Shown: piece after piece, positions 31,930-39,864 of the stretch
Layout of the letters: every line of letters begins with the position of its first letter
Position numbering within the stretch: position 1 is the first letter of the stretch
NCBI GenBank assembly: GCA_022786545.1
Contig: JALFXV010000060.1
Location: 1-40,318 of the forward strand
Length of the DNA stretch: 40,318 bases
Source: Selenomonadaceae bacterium
GTDB lineage: Bacteria > Bacillota > Negativicutes > Selenomonadales > Selenomonadaceae
Direction: 5' to 3'
Program-made: the position numbers and the translations under genes
Notes under the pieces: generated by a model
Told to the model about the DNA's origin: nothing
Databases searched by the model: none
The model's input: the letters and a program-made list of their open reading frames with translations, nothing else

Positions 31930-32574
31930 TCAGATGCCTATCGTCAGATTATCATTTACCTTGTAGGCAGCCCACCACTCGCCACGGCTGTTAAAGCCGC
32001 CGCTGAGCTTCGGCTCCTCCTCCCCGGACAGCTCCGCCGGGAACTCGCCTATTTCATACTCAGCCGCCTCATCCTCCGTCAGTGGCAGGCTGGTCAGCAA
32101 AAAACTCTCCACATAGTAATCCGTTGGCTCCATCTGCAGCATCAGCTTCTGCTTCTCATCCTCAGGATTCCTGTATACATAGTACAGATTGCCATCCCGC
32201 TTCTCCTTGTCCGCCTTGCCGTAGGTACTCATCAGCTTGGCACGGGTAGCACCATAAGTAACCCCGTCCCTTGCCTTGTACTCCTTGTCCTTGCAGAGAA
32301 CAGCCACTACCTTGTCCGTCCTGGGGTCCGTGCAAACCTTCAAATCCGCGGAATACACATAGCATCTGACAGCCTGCTCCAGCACCACTATCTCCGTATC
32401 AAAATCCGGCTCCCCCAGCTTTTCCTGCATCACGGCTGCCGTATCCCCCAGCGCCACTCCCCTGAAAGCAAAATCCTCCGGTTGCAAACTGCCGGCCTTT
32501 TTGGCGGCAAAAGCCAGGGAGGACAGGGAAACTGCCAGCATAAACACCAAAAAACAAACTGCAATCTTCTTCAT
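31930..32574 (-). CDS. Exported protein of unknown function
   Basis: 214 residues with a clear Sec signal peptide, MKKIAVCFLVFMLAVSLSS followed by LAFAAKK (signal peptidase I site after AFA). The mature part has two similar segments, FRGVALGDTAAVMQEKLGEP and GVTYGATRAKLMSTYGKADK, which look like a repeated small domain in which a conserved Gly-x-[ST] precedes a helix and a G[EK][AP] turn; similar repeats occur in SmpA/OmlA-like exported proteins. The C-terminal part is acidic. No catalytic motif. The gene starts 8 bases after the two-CxxC gene, so they are probably one transcription unit. Confidence 0.75.
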   Translation of the reverse strand: MKKIAVCFLVFMLAVSLSSLAFAAKKAGSLQPEDFAFRGVALGDTAAVMQEKLGEPDFDTEIVVLEQAVRCYVYSADLKVCTDPRTDKVVAVLCKDKEYKARDGVTYGATRAKLMSTYGKADKEKRDGNLYYVYRNPEDEKQKLMLQMEPTDYYVESFLLTSLPLTEDEAAEYEIGEFPAELSGEEEPKLSGGFNSRGEWWAAYKVNDNLTIGI

Positions 32575-32582
32575 AAGCCACC

Positions 32583-33503
32583 TTATTTCACCAGTTCATT
32601 GGCCTTGTCCATGACCATGTCAATCCACTTTTCCTGGAACCCTGCATCTGCTAAAAGCTCCTGGATGGATGCGATGCGATGCTGGCTCACAAACATCTCC
32701 ACCCTGCTCTTTTCCACGGTTTTCCTGAAATAAAAGTCCTGGCCCACAGTATCCTCAGCCGGGAAGGCCAGCGTATATTCGTGATACTCACCATCAGACA
32801 TGGATTCAGGCAGGCTGGAACTGCGGGCCACGTAGGCCTTCCAGGCAGGTGTAGCCTTTTCCAGCAGCTCCTTCAGCTCGTAGAGCATGGGCTGCACAGC
32901 ATCACGGTACTCCTGCAGCGCCTCTTCACAGGCCGCCGTATCGCTAAGCACCATAATCCAGATCAGCTCCTGCAAAATCTCCGGGTTTGCCAGGTCAAAC
33001 CTGGTCAGCTCCCCGGCATCAGCAATCCCCTCCAGCCACCTTTCTACCGCATCCGTCATGTACTGCTTGGCCTTGTCCGATACCAGCATATCCTGCAAAT
33101 AAAGTTCATGGCAGAGGTTGTTGATGCGCTGGCCCCATTCCTCCGAGGCCAGCAGCTTTTCAGCCGCGCACCCGGCACAATAGCCTGAAAGCTGGTAGAT
33201 ATAAGGCTTCTCCATCAATTCCCAGTCAGCCGGAAAATCCATATCCAGCTCCTCATAAATCTTCTTCTGCTCCGCAATACGGCTCTTGGAAAAATAGAGG
33301 ATGCCGTCATTGTCGTTGCGTATCTTCACCCGGAAGCTTTTGCCGCAGCCGGGGCAGTTGTACTGCTTCTCCGTCATCCTGACGCCCACATACATGGCAT
33401 CATTAGGCTTGTAAAAGCCGTAGGTGGCACCCTCCACAAAAGCATAATCATATACCTTCAGAAGATTGTCCGTGATTTTTGTCATAACATTGTTTTCTGC
33501 CAT
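32583..33503 (-). CDS. Two-CxxC protein of unknown function
   Basis: 306 residues, start ATG 33503 with GGCGGAG close upstream. The N-terminal part has two CxxC pairs, YNCPGCGKSFRVK (about 50) and SGYCAGCAAEKLL (about 108), likely forming one zinc ribbon like that of DUF2225 proteins, though the rest does not match that family as I know it. The remainder is helical and acidic without signal peptide or membrane segments (for example ELKELLEKATPAWKAY and AGFQEKWIDMVMDKANEL). Cytoplasmic protein; function unknown. It is cotranscribed with the exported protein downstream, and has its own promoter at 33539-33567. Confidence 0.75.
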   Translation of the reverse strand: MAENNVMTKITDNLLKVYDYAFVEGATYGFYKPNDAMYVGVRMTEKQYNCPGCGKSFRVKIRNDNDGILYFSKSRIAEQKKIYEELDMDFPADWELMEKPYIYQLSGYCAGCAAEKLLASEEWGQRINNLCHELYLQDMLVSDKAKQYMTDAVERWLEGIADAGELTRFDLANPEILQELIWIMVLSDTAACEEALQEYRDAVQPMLYELKELLEKATPAWKAYVARSSSLPESMSDGEYHEYTLAFPAEDTVGQDFYFRKTVEKSRVEMFVSQHRIASIQELLADAGFQEKWIDMVMDKANELVK

Positions 33504-33538
33504 TACTCCGCCTCGCTTTTCTCATACTTGTTACTTAT

Positions 33539-33567
33539 ATTATATGCTTTTTCAGAACAAAAGGCAA
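33539..33567 (-). promoter_or_regulatory. Promoter of the two-CxxC gene
   Basis: On the minus strand TTGCCT (33562-33567) and TATAAT (33539-33544) are separated by 17 bases, about 36 bases before the start codon at 33503. The -35 box abuts the terminator of the tRNA operon. Confidence 0.65.
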
Positions 33568-33598
33568 ATAAAAAATCCCCCAAGACCTGCTCAGGGGA
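33568..33598 (-). terminator. Terminator of the tRNA operon
   Basis: TCCCC (33576-33580) and GGGGA (33594-33598) form a short GC-rich stem; on the minus strand it is followed by TTTTTTATT. It lies 13 bases after the last tRNA-Cys. Confidence 0.75.
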
Positions 33599-33610
33599 GA
33601 ATACACTCTT

Positions 33611-33685
33611 TGGAGGTGACACCCAGAATCGAACTGGGGAATAGAGGTTTTGCAGACCTCGGCCTTACCGCTTGGCTATGTCACC
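33611..33685 (-). tRNA. tRNA-Cys (GCA), second copy
   Basis: Cloverleaf of 75 nt including an encoded CCA. Acceptor GGTGACA pairs with TGTCACC; the anticodon stem GAGGT/ACCTC holds loop CTGCAAA, giving anticodon GCA; T loop GTTCGAATC is standard. It is identical to the copy at 33798-33872 over the gene body. Confidence 0.95.
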
Positions 33686-33718
33686 ATTTATAAAATTGTG
33701 AAAACTCAGAGAAAAAAA

Positions 33719-33794
33719 TGGAGCGGAAAACGAGACTCGAACTCGCGACCCCCACCTTGGCAAGGTGATGCTCTACCAACTGAGCTATTTCCGC
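33719..33794 (-). tRNA. tRNA-Gly (GCC), second copy
   Basis: 76 nt including encoded CCA. Acceptor GCGGAAA/TTTCCGC, D arm AGCTCAGTTGGTAGAGC, anticodon loop TTGCCAA giving GCC, and T loop GTTCGAGTC. Identical to the copy at 33904-33979. Confidence 0.95.
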
Positions 33795-33797
33795 ATT

Positions 33798-33872
33798 TGG
33801 AGGTGACACCCAGAATCGAACTGGGGAATAGAGGTTTTGCAGACCTCGGCCTTACCGCTTGGCTATGTCACC
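33798..33872 (-). tRNA. tRNA-Cys (GCA), first copy
   Basis: 75 nt including encoded CCA; same features as the copy at 33611. It follows tRNA-Gly in the transcript. Confidence 0.95.
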
Positions 33873-33903
33873 ATCTATAGAATTGTGAAAACTCTGAGGA
33901 AAA

Positions 33904-33979
33904 TGGAGCGGAAAACGAGACTCGAACTCGCGACCCCCACCTTGGCAAGGTGATGCTCTACCAACTGAGCTATTTCCGC
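33904..33979 (-). tRNA. tRNA-Gly (GCC), first copy
   Basis: 76 nt including encoded CCA; anticodon loop TTGCCAA. Second gene in the transcript after tRNA-Asp. Confidence 0.95.
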
Positions 33980-34010
33980 ATCTTCATCTGCCAGCACCGC
34001 CAGGAAAAGA

Positions 34011-34087
34011 TGGCGACCCGAAGGGGACTTGAACCCCTGACCTCCGCCGTGACAGGGCGGCATTCTAACCAACTAAACTACCGGGCC
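34011..34087 (-). tRNA. tRNA-Asp (GTC)
   Basis: 77 nt including encoded CCA. Acceptor GGCCCGG with TCGGGTC (two G-U pairs), anticodon stem CCGCC/GGCGG with loop CTGTCAC giving GTC, and T loop GTTCAAGTC. First gene of the operon, about 37 bases after the -10 box. Confidence 0.95.
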
Positions 34088-34123
34088 GTTACCTTATTTC
34101 TCACTTGCGTGACAACAATTAAG

Positions 34124-34152
34124 ATTATATAGAAAAATGAGTGAGTTGTCAA
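34124..34152 (-). promoter_or_regulatory. Consensus promoter of the tRNA operon
   Basis: On the minus strand a full-consensus TTGACA (34147-34152) is followed after exactly 17 bases by full-consensus TATAAT (34124-34129). This fits strong, growth-linked tRNA transcription. Confidence 0.88.
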
Positions 34153-34170
34153 CACTTTTTTCAAAAAAAC

Positions 34171-34914
34171 TTAAAAATTTATCACATCCACCACCAGCAG
34201 CCTGTCCTGCGCCACGCGAAACCTGATTTCCTGGCTGCCGAAGGGCATGCCGTAGATACGCGCCTCATCCTTGTGATAGGTAGGCCGCGGGTCATTGGAC
34301 AGCACCCCCAGGAGCCCTGCCCTTTTCCCCTCCGGCACTCTTTCCAGCAAGTTATCCGGGATTTCCACCTGCAGCTGCCGCTTCCAGCCGTCCCCCCTGA
34401 AACCCTGCGCCGCCTCAGGATGGCTATCCGCATAGGCAAGATAAGGCTTGATGTCAAAAATCGGCGTGCCATCCATCAGATCCGCCCCGCTGATATGCAG
34501 CACAGGCCCATCCGGGGTATGAAGCTCCACCCCTTCCAGCCTGACACTGGAAAGACCTATGGCATTGGGGCGGAAAGGAGAACGGGTGGCAAAGACCCCC
34601 ATCCTGGTATTGCCCCCCAGAATGGGCGGACGCACCGTAGGTGACCACCTGTCCCGCACCGCCTCCGAAAACTGCCAGATGAGCCACAGGTAATCAAAGC
34701 CCTCTAGGCCCCGCAGGGCATCAGGATTCCTGTACTCCGGCTCAAAAACGATGCGCCCCTGCAGCTCCCTGACCACGCCGCTCTGCCGGGGGATGCCGAA
34801 CTTGCTGGGAAAATCATTGCGGATGCGGGCGATGATTTTCATGGCGATGGCCTGGCTGCCGCCATGATCATTTTGATTTTTATTTTTATTGTTATTGCTG
34901 TTATTATTATTCAT
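34171..34914 (-). CDS. trmO: tRNA (N6-threonylcarbamoyladenosine37-N6)-methyltransferase (TrmO/TsaA-like)
   Basis: 247 residues. TrmO/UPF0066 motifs: IARIRNDFPSKFGIPRQSGV, FDYLWLIWQFSEA, GVFATRSPFRPNAIGLSSVR (the RSPxRPNxIGxS signature of SAM binding) and LHISGADLMDGTPIFDIKPY. The C-terminal part (QEIRFRVAQDRLLVVDVINF) is the usual appended domain. It methylates t6A37 of threonine tRNAs. The frame from ATG 34914 (ATGA overlap with the ATPase stop) adds an Asn-rich low-complexity leader, MNNNNSNNNKNKNQND, before the conserved MKIIAR at 34842; the true start may be either. Confidence 0.92.
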   Translation of the reverse strand: MNNNNSNNNKNKNQNDHGGSQAIAMKIIARIRNDFPSKFGIPRQSGVVRELQGRIVFEPEYRNPDALRGLEGFDYLWLIWQFSEAVRDRWSPTVRPPILGGNTRMGVFATRSPFRPNAIGLSSVRLEGVELHTPDGPVLHISGADLMDGTPIFDIKPYLAYADSHPEAAQGFRGDGWKRQLQVEIPDNLLERVPEGKRAGLLGVLSNDPRPTYHKDEARIYGMPFGSQEIRFRVAQDRLLVVDVINF

Positions 34915-36230
34915 TCACTCATACCATCTTCCGCCAGCTTTGCAAGCTGCTCAATCCCATACAGTGGCAAATTTACCAGCCAGGCCTCTTTTTTGAAATC
35001 AGCCATAGATGTACGAACAGAAATCGCAGGCGAAAATCTTTCCTGATAAGTTTTCAAGCTCTTGGCTCTGAGATTGACCTCCGCCTTCACTTCAACCGGC
35101 ACAATTTGCTCACCTGTATCAACAACAAAATCAACTTCGCAGGAACCTCTGTCATTGGTATAGTAATAAAGCCCCAAATCTTCAATCGTTTTCAATTGCT
35201 GGCAGACATATTGCTCAGTCAAGGCTCCCTTGAACTCAGTAAACAGGTCATTGCCATCAAGCAAGGTGCGCTGGCGAAGCCCTGTCATGCAGCCCAGCAA
35301 ACCCACATCCACCATGAACAGCTTAAACGCCTTTAAATCCTCATACGCCTTTAACGGCATCCCAGCTTGATTGACCCGGCTCACCTTGTAAACAAGCCCG
35401 CAGTCAGAAAGCCACATAATCGCCGTTTCATATTCCTTGGCACGGGCACCCTCACGGACAAGGCCATAAAGAAATTTCTTATTTTCTTTTGCCAGCTGAG
35501 AGGGAATGCTGTTCCACAGCATGCGAATTTTCGGGACAATTTCATGGGGCGCATGCTTGGAAAAATCCTGCTCATAGGCTGCCAGAATCCGCTTTTGAAT
35601 ATCACGAACCTCATTAAAATCCTTATTTTCCGCAAAGCTTTGCACTGCTTCCGGCATGCCGCCCACGAAGTAATACTGCTTCAAGGCATCAATATAAGTC
35701 TGCCTGAAGCTTGCAATCATATCAAAATCCTGCATATCCAAAAGCTCTGCAAAGCGTTCTTTTTCCATTGCCATTAAAAATTCCGTAAAGGACAACGGAT
35801 AGAGTTTTAAAAAGTCTACCTTCCCCACTGGAAAAGAAGTTCCTTCGTGCAGGGCTATGCCAAGGAGGGAACCGGCGCATACAATGTGATATTGCGGAGC
35901 ATTTTCGTGAAAATACTTGAGGGCTGCCAAGGCTCTTGGCACCTCCTGCACTTCATCAAAAATCAATAATGTATTATCTGAATCAATTTTACGGCCTGCA
36001 TACAGCTCTAGCCCCATAATCAGGCGGTCAGTATCCAAATCAGAAGCAAACAGATCTGACATTCTTGAATTGGCCTCAAAGTTAATATAAACAGTATCCC
36101 TGTATGCGCTTTTACCGAATTCCTTCATCAGCCAGGTCTTGCCAACCTGCCTTGCACCTTCAATGATTAGCGGCTTACGCCGCCTACTTGCTTTCCATTT
36201 CAGCAGCCTTTCCATAGCAACACGATACAC
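34911..36230 (-). CDS. AAA ATPase with DUF4143 domain
   Basis: About 439 residues. GTG 36230 is preferred because GGGGAGG precedes it by 9 bases; the open frame continues to ATG 36257. N-terminal AAA domain: KPLIIEGARQVGKTWLMKEF (Walker A), LLIFDEVQEVPRALAALKYF (Walker B), YHIVCAGSLLGIALHEGTSF (sensor-like) and YPLSFTEFLMAM. The C-terminal DUF4143 part has YYTNDRGSCEVDFVVDTGEQ and IVPVEVKAEVNLRAKSL, a nuclease-like fold (D...E-V-K). Function of this widespread family is not settled. A degraded paralogue fragment lies just upstream on the opposite strand. Confidence 0.92.
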   Translation of the reverse strand: MYRVAMERLLKWKASRRRKPLIIEGARQVGKTWLMKEFGKSAYRDTVYINFEANSRMSDLFASDLDTDRLIMGLELYAGRKIDSDNTLLIFDEVQEVPRALAALKYFHENAPQYHIVCAGSLLGIALHEGTSFPVGKVDFLKLYPLSFTEFLMAMEKERFAELLDMQDFDMIASFRQTYIDALKQYYFVGGMPEAVQSFAENKDFNEVRDIQKRILAAYEQDFSKHAPHEIVPKIRMLWNSIPSQLAKENKKFLYGLVREGARAKEYETAIMWLSDCGLVYKVSRVNQAGMPLKAYEDLKAFKLFMVDVGLLGCMTGLRQRTLLDGNDLFTEFKGALTEQYVCQQLKTIEDLGLYYYTNDRGSCEVDFVVDTGEQIVPVEVKAEVNLRAKSLKTYQERFSPAISVRTSMADFKKEAWLVNLPLYGIEQLAKLAEDGMSE

Positions 36231-36339
36231 AGCCGCACCCCTCCCCTCATTATTCACACATATTATAGCATGTGATTACAAAAAATACAATGTTCTTTGG
36301 GCGTATAATCACATTTTTTACAGTGAATATTTGCAGAAG

Positions 36340-36480
36340 CACCTGCTCCCATCAGCAAATTCTAAAATCATCTTCGATGAAGTGCAGGATTGCCCCAAGG
36401 TCATTAACTCCAATCCGCTTTGCGAAAAACTCAAAATGTACTATGTCACCGGCGGTATGCCGGAAGCTGTCCAAAAATAA
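36340..36480 (+). pseudogene. Fragment of a second AAA/DUF4143 ATPase
   Basis: On the plus strand the frame ending at 36480 reads SANSKIIFDEVQDCPKVINS and then KMYYVTGGMPEAVQK. These match the Walker B region (LLIFDEVQEVP) and the later YYFVGGMPEAVQS segment of the neighbouring intact ATPase, with about 90 residues missing between them and no Walker A upstream. It is therefore an internally deleted remnant of a paralogue in opposite orientation. The earlier part of the open frame (from 36139) is antisense to the intact gene. Confidence 0.75.
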
Positions 36481-36523
36481 AAAAATACCACCTATCTGCA
36501 CATTCATGCAAATAGGTGGTATT
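36474..36523 (-). terminator. Terminator of the greA-lysS unit
   Basis: AATACCACCTAT (36484-36495) pairs perfectly with ATAGGTGGTATT (36512-36523), with an inner TGCA/TGCA stem; the minus strand then reads TTTTTATTTTTGG. It lies 60 bases after the lysS stop codon. Confidence 0.88.
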
Positions 36524-36582
36524 ATAAAACCATTATGTACGTAGCAAAGCCTAATGCAGCTTAGTATAGTACAATTCAAATC

Positions 36583-38526
36583 TTAGTACAGCTTGGCACC
36601 AGCCGGGATATTGTCAGAAACCATCAAGAGGTTCAGCTTTTCTGCCCCGTCATACTCGCACACTGCACTCAGCAGCATGCCGCAGGACTCAATGCCCATC
36701 ATAGCACGGGGCGGCAGGTTCACGATAGCCACCAGCGTCTTGCCAATCAGCTCCTCCGGCTCGTAGTAAGCGTGGATGCCGCTCAGGATGGTGCGGTCAG
36801 TGCCGGTACCATCATCCAGGGTAAACTGCAGCAGCTTCTTGGACTTCTTCACAGCCTCGCAGGCCTTGACCTTTACGGCACGGAAGTCAGACTTGGAGAA
36901 AGTCTCAAAATCAACGCACTCCTCAAACAGAGGCTCAATCTTCACCTTGGAAAGGTCCAGCTTCTCTGCCTGGGCCTCATCAGCTGCCGGTGCATCATCG
37001 GCCAGCTTTTTCCTGCCCTCGCCAGCCAGCGGCTTCATGGTCGGGAACAGCAATACATCACGGATGGAAGCACTGTCCGTCAGGAACATAACCAGGCGGT
37101 CAATGCCGATGCCCAGTCCGCCCGTTGGCGGCAGGCCATACTCCAGGGCAGTAATGAAGTCACGATCCATCTCATGAGCCTCATCATCACCGGCCTCACG
37201 CTGCTTCATCTGCTCCAGGAAACGCCCCTCCTGGTCAATCGGGTCATTCAGCTCGGTAAAGCCATTGGCCAGCTCACGGCCATAGATAAAGAACTCAAAG
37301 CGGTCAGTAATCATCGGATTCTCAGGATTCCGCTTGGCAAGAGGGGAAATCTCCGTTGGATGGCCGGTAATAAAGGTCGGCTGAATCAGGGATTCCTCCA
37401 CCTTTTCCTCAAAAGCTGCATTCAAAATGCCGCCAATGCCAAAACGCTCCTCATAAGGAACGCCAATCTCCCTGGCCATAGCCCGGGCTTCCTCCACAGT
37501 CTGGCAGCTGAGGAAATCCTTGCCAGTTGCTTCCTTCACCGCATCGTTCATGCTGATGCGCTTAACCTTGGCCAAATCAATCTCAGTGCCCTGATAATTG
37601 ATTACGGTAGTACCCAGCACCTTCTGGGCAGCATTCAGCACAATGCCCTCGGTAATATCCATCAAATCGCGATAATCAGCATAAGCCTGATAAATCTCAA
37701 TGGAAGTAAACTCAGGGTTGTGGCGCACATCCATGCCCTCGTTGCGGAACACGCGCCCCATCTCATAGACGCGCTCCATGCCGCCCACAATCAGCCGCTT
37801 CAGATTCAGCTCGGTGGCGATGCGCAGGTACATATCAATGTCCAGGGTATTGTGATGGGTAATAAACGGCCTTGCTGCCGCACCACCGGCAATAGTTCCC
37901 AGCACCGGAGTCTCAACCTCCAGGAAGTCACGCTCGTCCAGATAATCGCGGATGGACTTCATGATATTGGTACGGGCTACAAAGGTATCCATAACCTCAG
38001 GGTTCATAATCAAATCCACATAACGCTGGCGGTAGCGGATTTCCGTATCCGTCAGGCCGTGGAATTTCTCAGGCAGCGGACGCAGGGACTTGGACAAAAG
38101 GTCAAAATCATCCACCCGGACAGTAATCTCCCCCCGGCGGGTACGGAAAACCTTGCCCTTTACGCCGATAATATCGCCAATATCCAAAAGCTTGAACTGG
38201 GAATACTTTTCCTCCCCCAGCACATCCAGCTTAAAATAAATCTGGATGCGGCCGCTGCGGTCCATCAGCACGGAAAAGCTTGCCTTGCCATGACCGCGGA
38301 TTGCCATCAGGCGGCCTGCGATAGCAACCTCTTCCTGGCTCTCAGCCTCGCCCTCCAGGCCGCCAAACTGCTCCAGCACCTCATTGGCGTGGTGAGAAAC
38401 CTCAAAGCGATGGCCAAAAGGAGCCACGCCCTTTGCCTCAAAGGCTGCCAGCTTATCCCGGCGCACCTTCAGAAGCTCATTCATATCCTGTTCAACAACA
38501 GGCTTGTTCTCGTTCTTCTCTGACAC
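36583..38526 (-). CDS. lysS: Lysyl-tRNA synthetase class II with C-terminal tRNA-binding domain
   Basis: 647 residues, starting at GTG 38526 with GGAGATAG at 8 bases. N-terminal OB-fold ([20 protein letters not shown]), then the class II core with [40 protein letters not shown] (motif 2) and [20 protein letters not shown] (motif 3). The normal enzyme ends near residue 500. Here an acidic linker (about 510-530) leads to an extra 110-residue domain, [20 protein letters not shown], then [18 protein letters not shown], a Trbp111/MetRS-C-type tRNA-binding OB-fold. That domain should raise tRNA affinity. It lies 54 bases downstream of greA. Confidence 0.96.
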   Translation of the reverse strand: MSEKNENKPVVEQDMNELLKVRRDKLAAFEAKGVAPFGHRFEVSHHANEVLEQFGGLEGEAESQEEVAIAGRLMAIRGHGKASFSVLMDRSGRIQIYFKLDVLGEEKYSQFKLLDIGDIIGVKGKVFRTRRGEITVRVDDFDLLSKSLRPLPEKFHGLTDTEIRYRQRYVDLIMNPEVMDTFVARTNIMKSIRDYLDERDFLEVETPVLGTIAGGAAARPFITHHNTLDIDMYLRIATELNLKRLIVGGMERVYEMGRVFRNEGMDVRHNPEFTSIEIYQAYADYRDLMDITEGIVLNAAQKVLGTTVINYQGTEIDLAKVKRISMNDAVKEATGKDFLSCQTVEEARAMAREIGVPYEERFGIGGILNAAFEEKVEESLIQPTFITGHPTEISPLAKRNPENPMITDRFEFFIYGRELANGFTELNDPIDQEGRFLEQMKQREAGDDEAHEMDRDFITALEYGLPPTGGLGIGIDRLVMFLTDSASIRDVLLFPTMKPLAGEGRKKLADDAPAADEAQAEKLDLSKVKIEPLFEECVDFETFSKSDFRAVKVKACEAVKKSKKLLQFTLDDGTGTDRTILSGIHAYYEPEELIGKTLVAIVNLPPRAMMGIESCGMLLSAVCEYDGAEKLNLLMVSDNIPAGAKLY

Positions 38527-38580
38527 TTAAATCTATCTCCTATTGCAACTATTTGTAACTATTTGTAACCAGCAGCCAGC

Positions 38581-39054
38581 TTACTGCTTAATCTCCATAA
38601 TTTGATACTGAATGGTATTATCACCGACAATAACATCCACCACGGACCCCACTGTCTTGCCCATAATAGCCAGGCCTACCGGTGACTCATTGGAAATCTT
38701 GCCGTTATCCGGGTCAGCCTCAGTAGAACCAACAATCATGTAAGTATCCACTTCATTAAACTCAATATCCTTCAGCACAACCTGGCAGCCCAGGGAAACA
38801 GTATTGCTGTCAGAACTTGCCTCAATAATCCTGGCATTCCTGATGTTTTCTTCCAGCTCAAGGATTTCACCCTCCAAAAATGCCTGCTCATTTTTGGCAT
38901 CATCGTACTCGGAGTTCTCGGACAAATCGCCCAGGGCAATAGCAGCTTTCAGGCGTTCCGCTACTTCTTTCCGCCTTTCTCCCTTCAAATGATTCAGCTT
39001 TTCCTGCAATTTTTTAAGACCATCCGCGGTCAGCATTACACTCTTATCTGCCAT
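38581..39054 (-). CDS. greA: Transcription elongation factor GreA
   Basis: 157 residues, start ATG 39054 with AAGGAG upstream. The N-terminal coiled coil (LTADGLKKLQEKLNHLKGER, then LSENSEYDDAKNEQAFLEGE, where the acidic loop D-E that enters the polymerase channel lies) is followed by a C-terminal FKBP-like domain ending NDES-like SNESPVGLAIMGKTVGSVVD. It rescues backtracked RNA polymerase. It is followed by lysS as in many Firmicutes. Promoter and unusual repeat-containing leader are described separately. Confidence 0.97.
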   Translation of the reverse strand: MADKSVMLTADGLKKLQEKLNHLKGERRKEVAERLKAAIALGDLSENSEYDDAKNEQAFLEGEILELEENIRNARIIEASSDSNTVSLGCQVVLKDIEFNEVDTYMIVGSTEADPDNGKISNESPVGLAIMGKTVGSVVDVIVGDNTIQYQIMEIKQ

Positions 39055-39102
39055 TTTGCAAAACTCCTTTTATCATATACTAACAGGCGGCAACTGCACC
39101 AG

Positions 39103-39223
39103 CTTCATGCAGAAAACTCAACTTCATCTGCCATCAAAGCTTCATGCAGAAAACTGAAATCTATCTGCTGTCAAAACCTCATGCAGAAAAACTAAAGTCA
39201 TCTGCTGTCAAAACCTCATGCAG
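39103..39223. repeat. 37-bp tandem repeat, 3.3 copies, in the greA leader
   Basis: Units start at 39103, 39140, 39177 and 39214, exactly 37 bases apart; the last is a 10-base partial copy. All start C[TC]TCATGCAG, and the full units contain GCAGA near the start and TCTGC near the middle, an inverted pair about 15 bases apart, so every unit can fold. Copies 2 and 3 end in GTCAAAA. The array lies between the promoter at 39257-39285 and the greA start and is therefore within the 5' untranslated RNA. Confidence 0.9.
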
Positions 39224-39256
39224 CATGCCTTCGCTTGTTTTTAGTCACACTGTACT

Positions 39257-39285
39257 ATTATATTTATTTTTCCTGATAATGTCAA
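39257..39285 (-). promoter_or_regulatory. Consensus promoter of greA-lysS
   Basis: On the minus strand TTGACA (39280-39285) and TATAAT (39257-39262), both full consensus, are exactly 17 bases apart. Transcription would start near 39250, giving a leader of about 195 bases that contains the 37-bp repeats. The rest of the 39055-39363 gap holds no gene. Confidence 0.85.
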
Positions 39286-39363
39286 TCCATGCCCAGCCGC
39301 CAAAGGGCAAATATCAGGAAAATTCACCATAAATCACCATAAATCACGGCAAGGCACAGCATT

Positions 39364-39843
39364 TTACTCCCTGTCTTCTGCTATAAGCTTTTTCAGCAAT
39401 GCCTCATCAATCTCCTGCTCCGAATACACCTTTATGCCATTCGCCTGCAGCAAGGCCGCTGCCACCCCGGCACCTGATATTTTTTCCCCATCAAACCTGC
39501 CGCTGTAAATCTGCACGTTGCCGCAGGAGGGACTGTTCGCCTTGAGGATGGCAACCTTCACGTCATGTTTTTTTGCCATTTCCAGGGCAAGCTTCGCCCC
39601 CTGCAGGAAATTCCCTGTCACATCCAGCCCTTCCTTGTTGCACACCCTTGCCCTGCCCGCCAGCACAGCATGGCCATCTCCTCCCTGCAATTCTGCCGGT
39701 GGCCGCGGAATAGGCAGCTCCCCCAGGCATTCAGGGCAGACTGCCGTCAGATACTGCCCGTACTTCATCAGCAGCTGATGCCCGTTATTGCCACCGCTAT
39801 ACTTTACATTATTGCCAAGAAGGCAGGAGGAAACCAATATCAT
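39364..39843 (-). CDS. DUF523 family protein
   Basis: 159 residues from ATG 39843, giving the family's usual start MILVSSCLLGNNVKYSGGNN (the frame is open to ATG 39864). Motifs: LTAVCPECLGELPIPRPPAE, FLQGAKLALEMAKKHDVKVA and ILKANSPSCGNVQIYSGRF (KxxSPSCG). Cysteines of SSCLLG, CPEC and PSCG are conserved and could bind metal or act in redox chemistry. The family is widespread, with unknown function. Single gene with no operon partner visible. Confidence 0.92.
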   Translation of the reverse strand: MILVSSCLLGNNVKYSGGNNGHQLLMKYGQYLTAVCPECLGELPIPRPPAELQGGDGHAVLAGRARVCNKEGLDVTGNFLQGAKLALEMAKKHDVKVAILKANSPSCGNVQIYSGRFDGEKISGAGVAAALLQANGIKVYSEQEIDEALLKKLIAEDRE

Positions 39844-39864
39844 AACTAACTCACTTTCTTTCAT

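Noticed and set aside
33466..33880. Plus-strand frames with the repeated peptide ending GLTAWLCHHL
   Set aside because: They are antisense translations of the duplicated tRNA-Cys genes, a well-known type of false protein.
36772..38523. 583-codon plus-strand open frame
   Set aside because: Antisense shadow of lysS with no recognisable domain or ribosome binding site.
39103..39223. CRISPR array
   Set aside because: The whole 37-bp period is conserved, with no alternation of constant repeat and unique spacer and no cas genes; it is a simple tandem repeat.
39055..39256. T-box or lysine riboswitch for lysS
   Set aside because: No T-box sequence, specifier stem or antiterminator and no lysine riboswitch core could be recognised; the leader is mainly tandem repeats.
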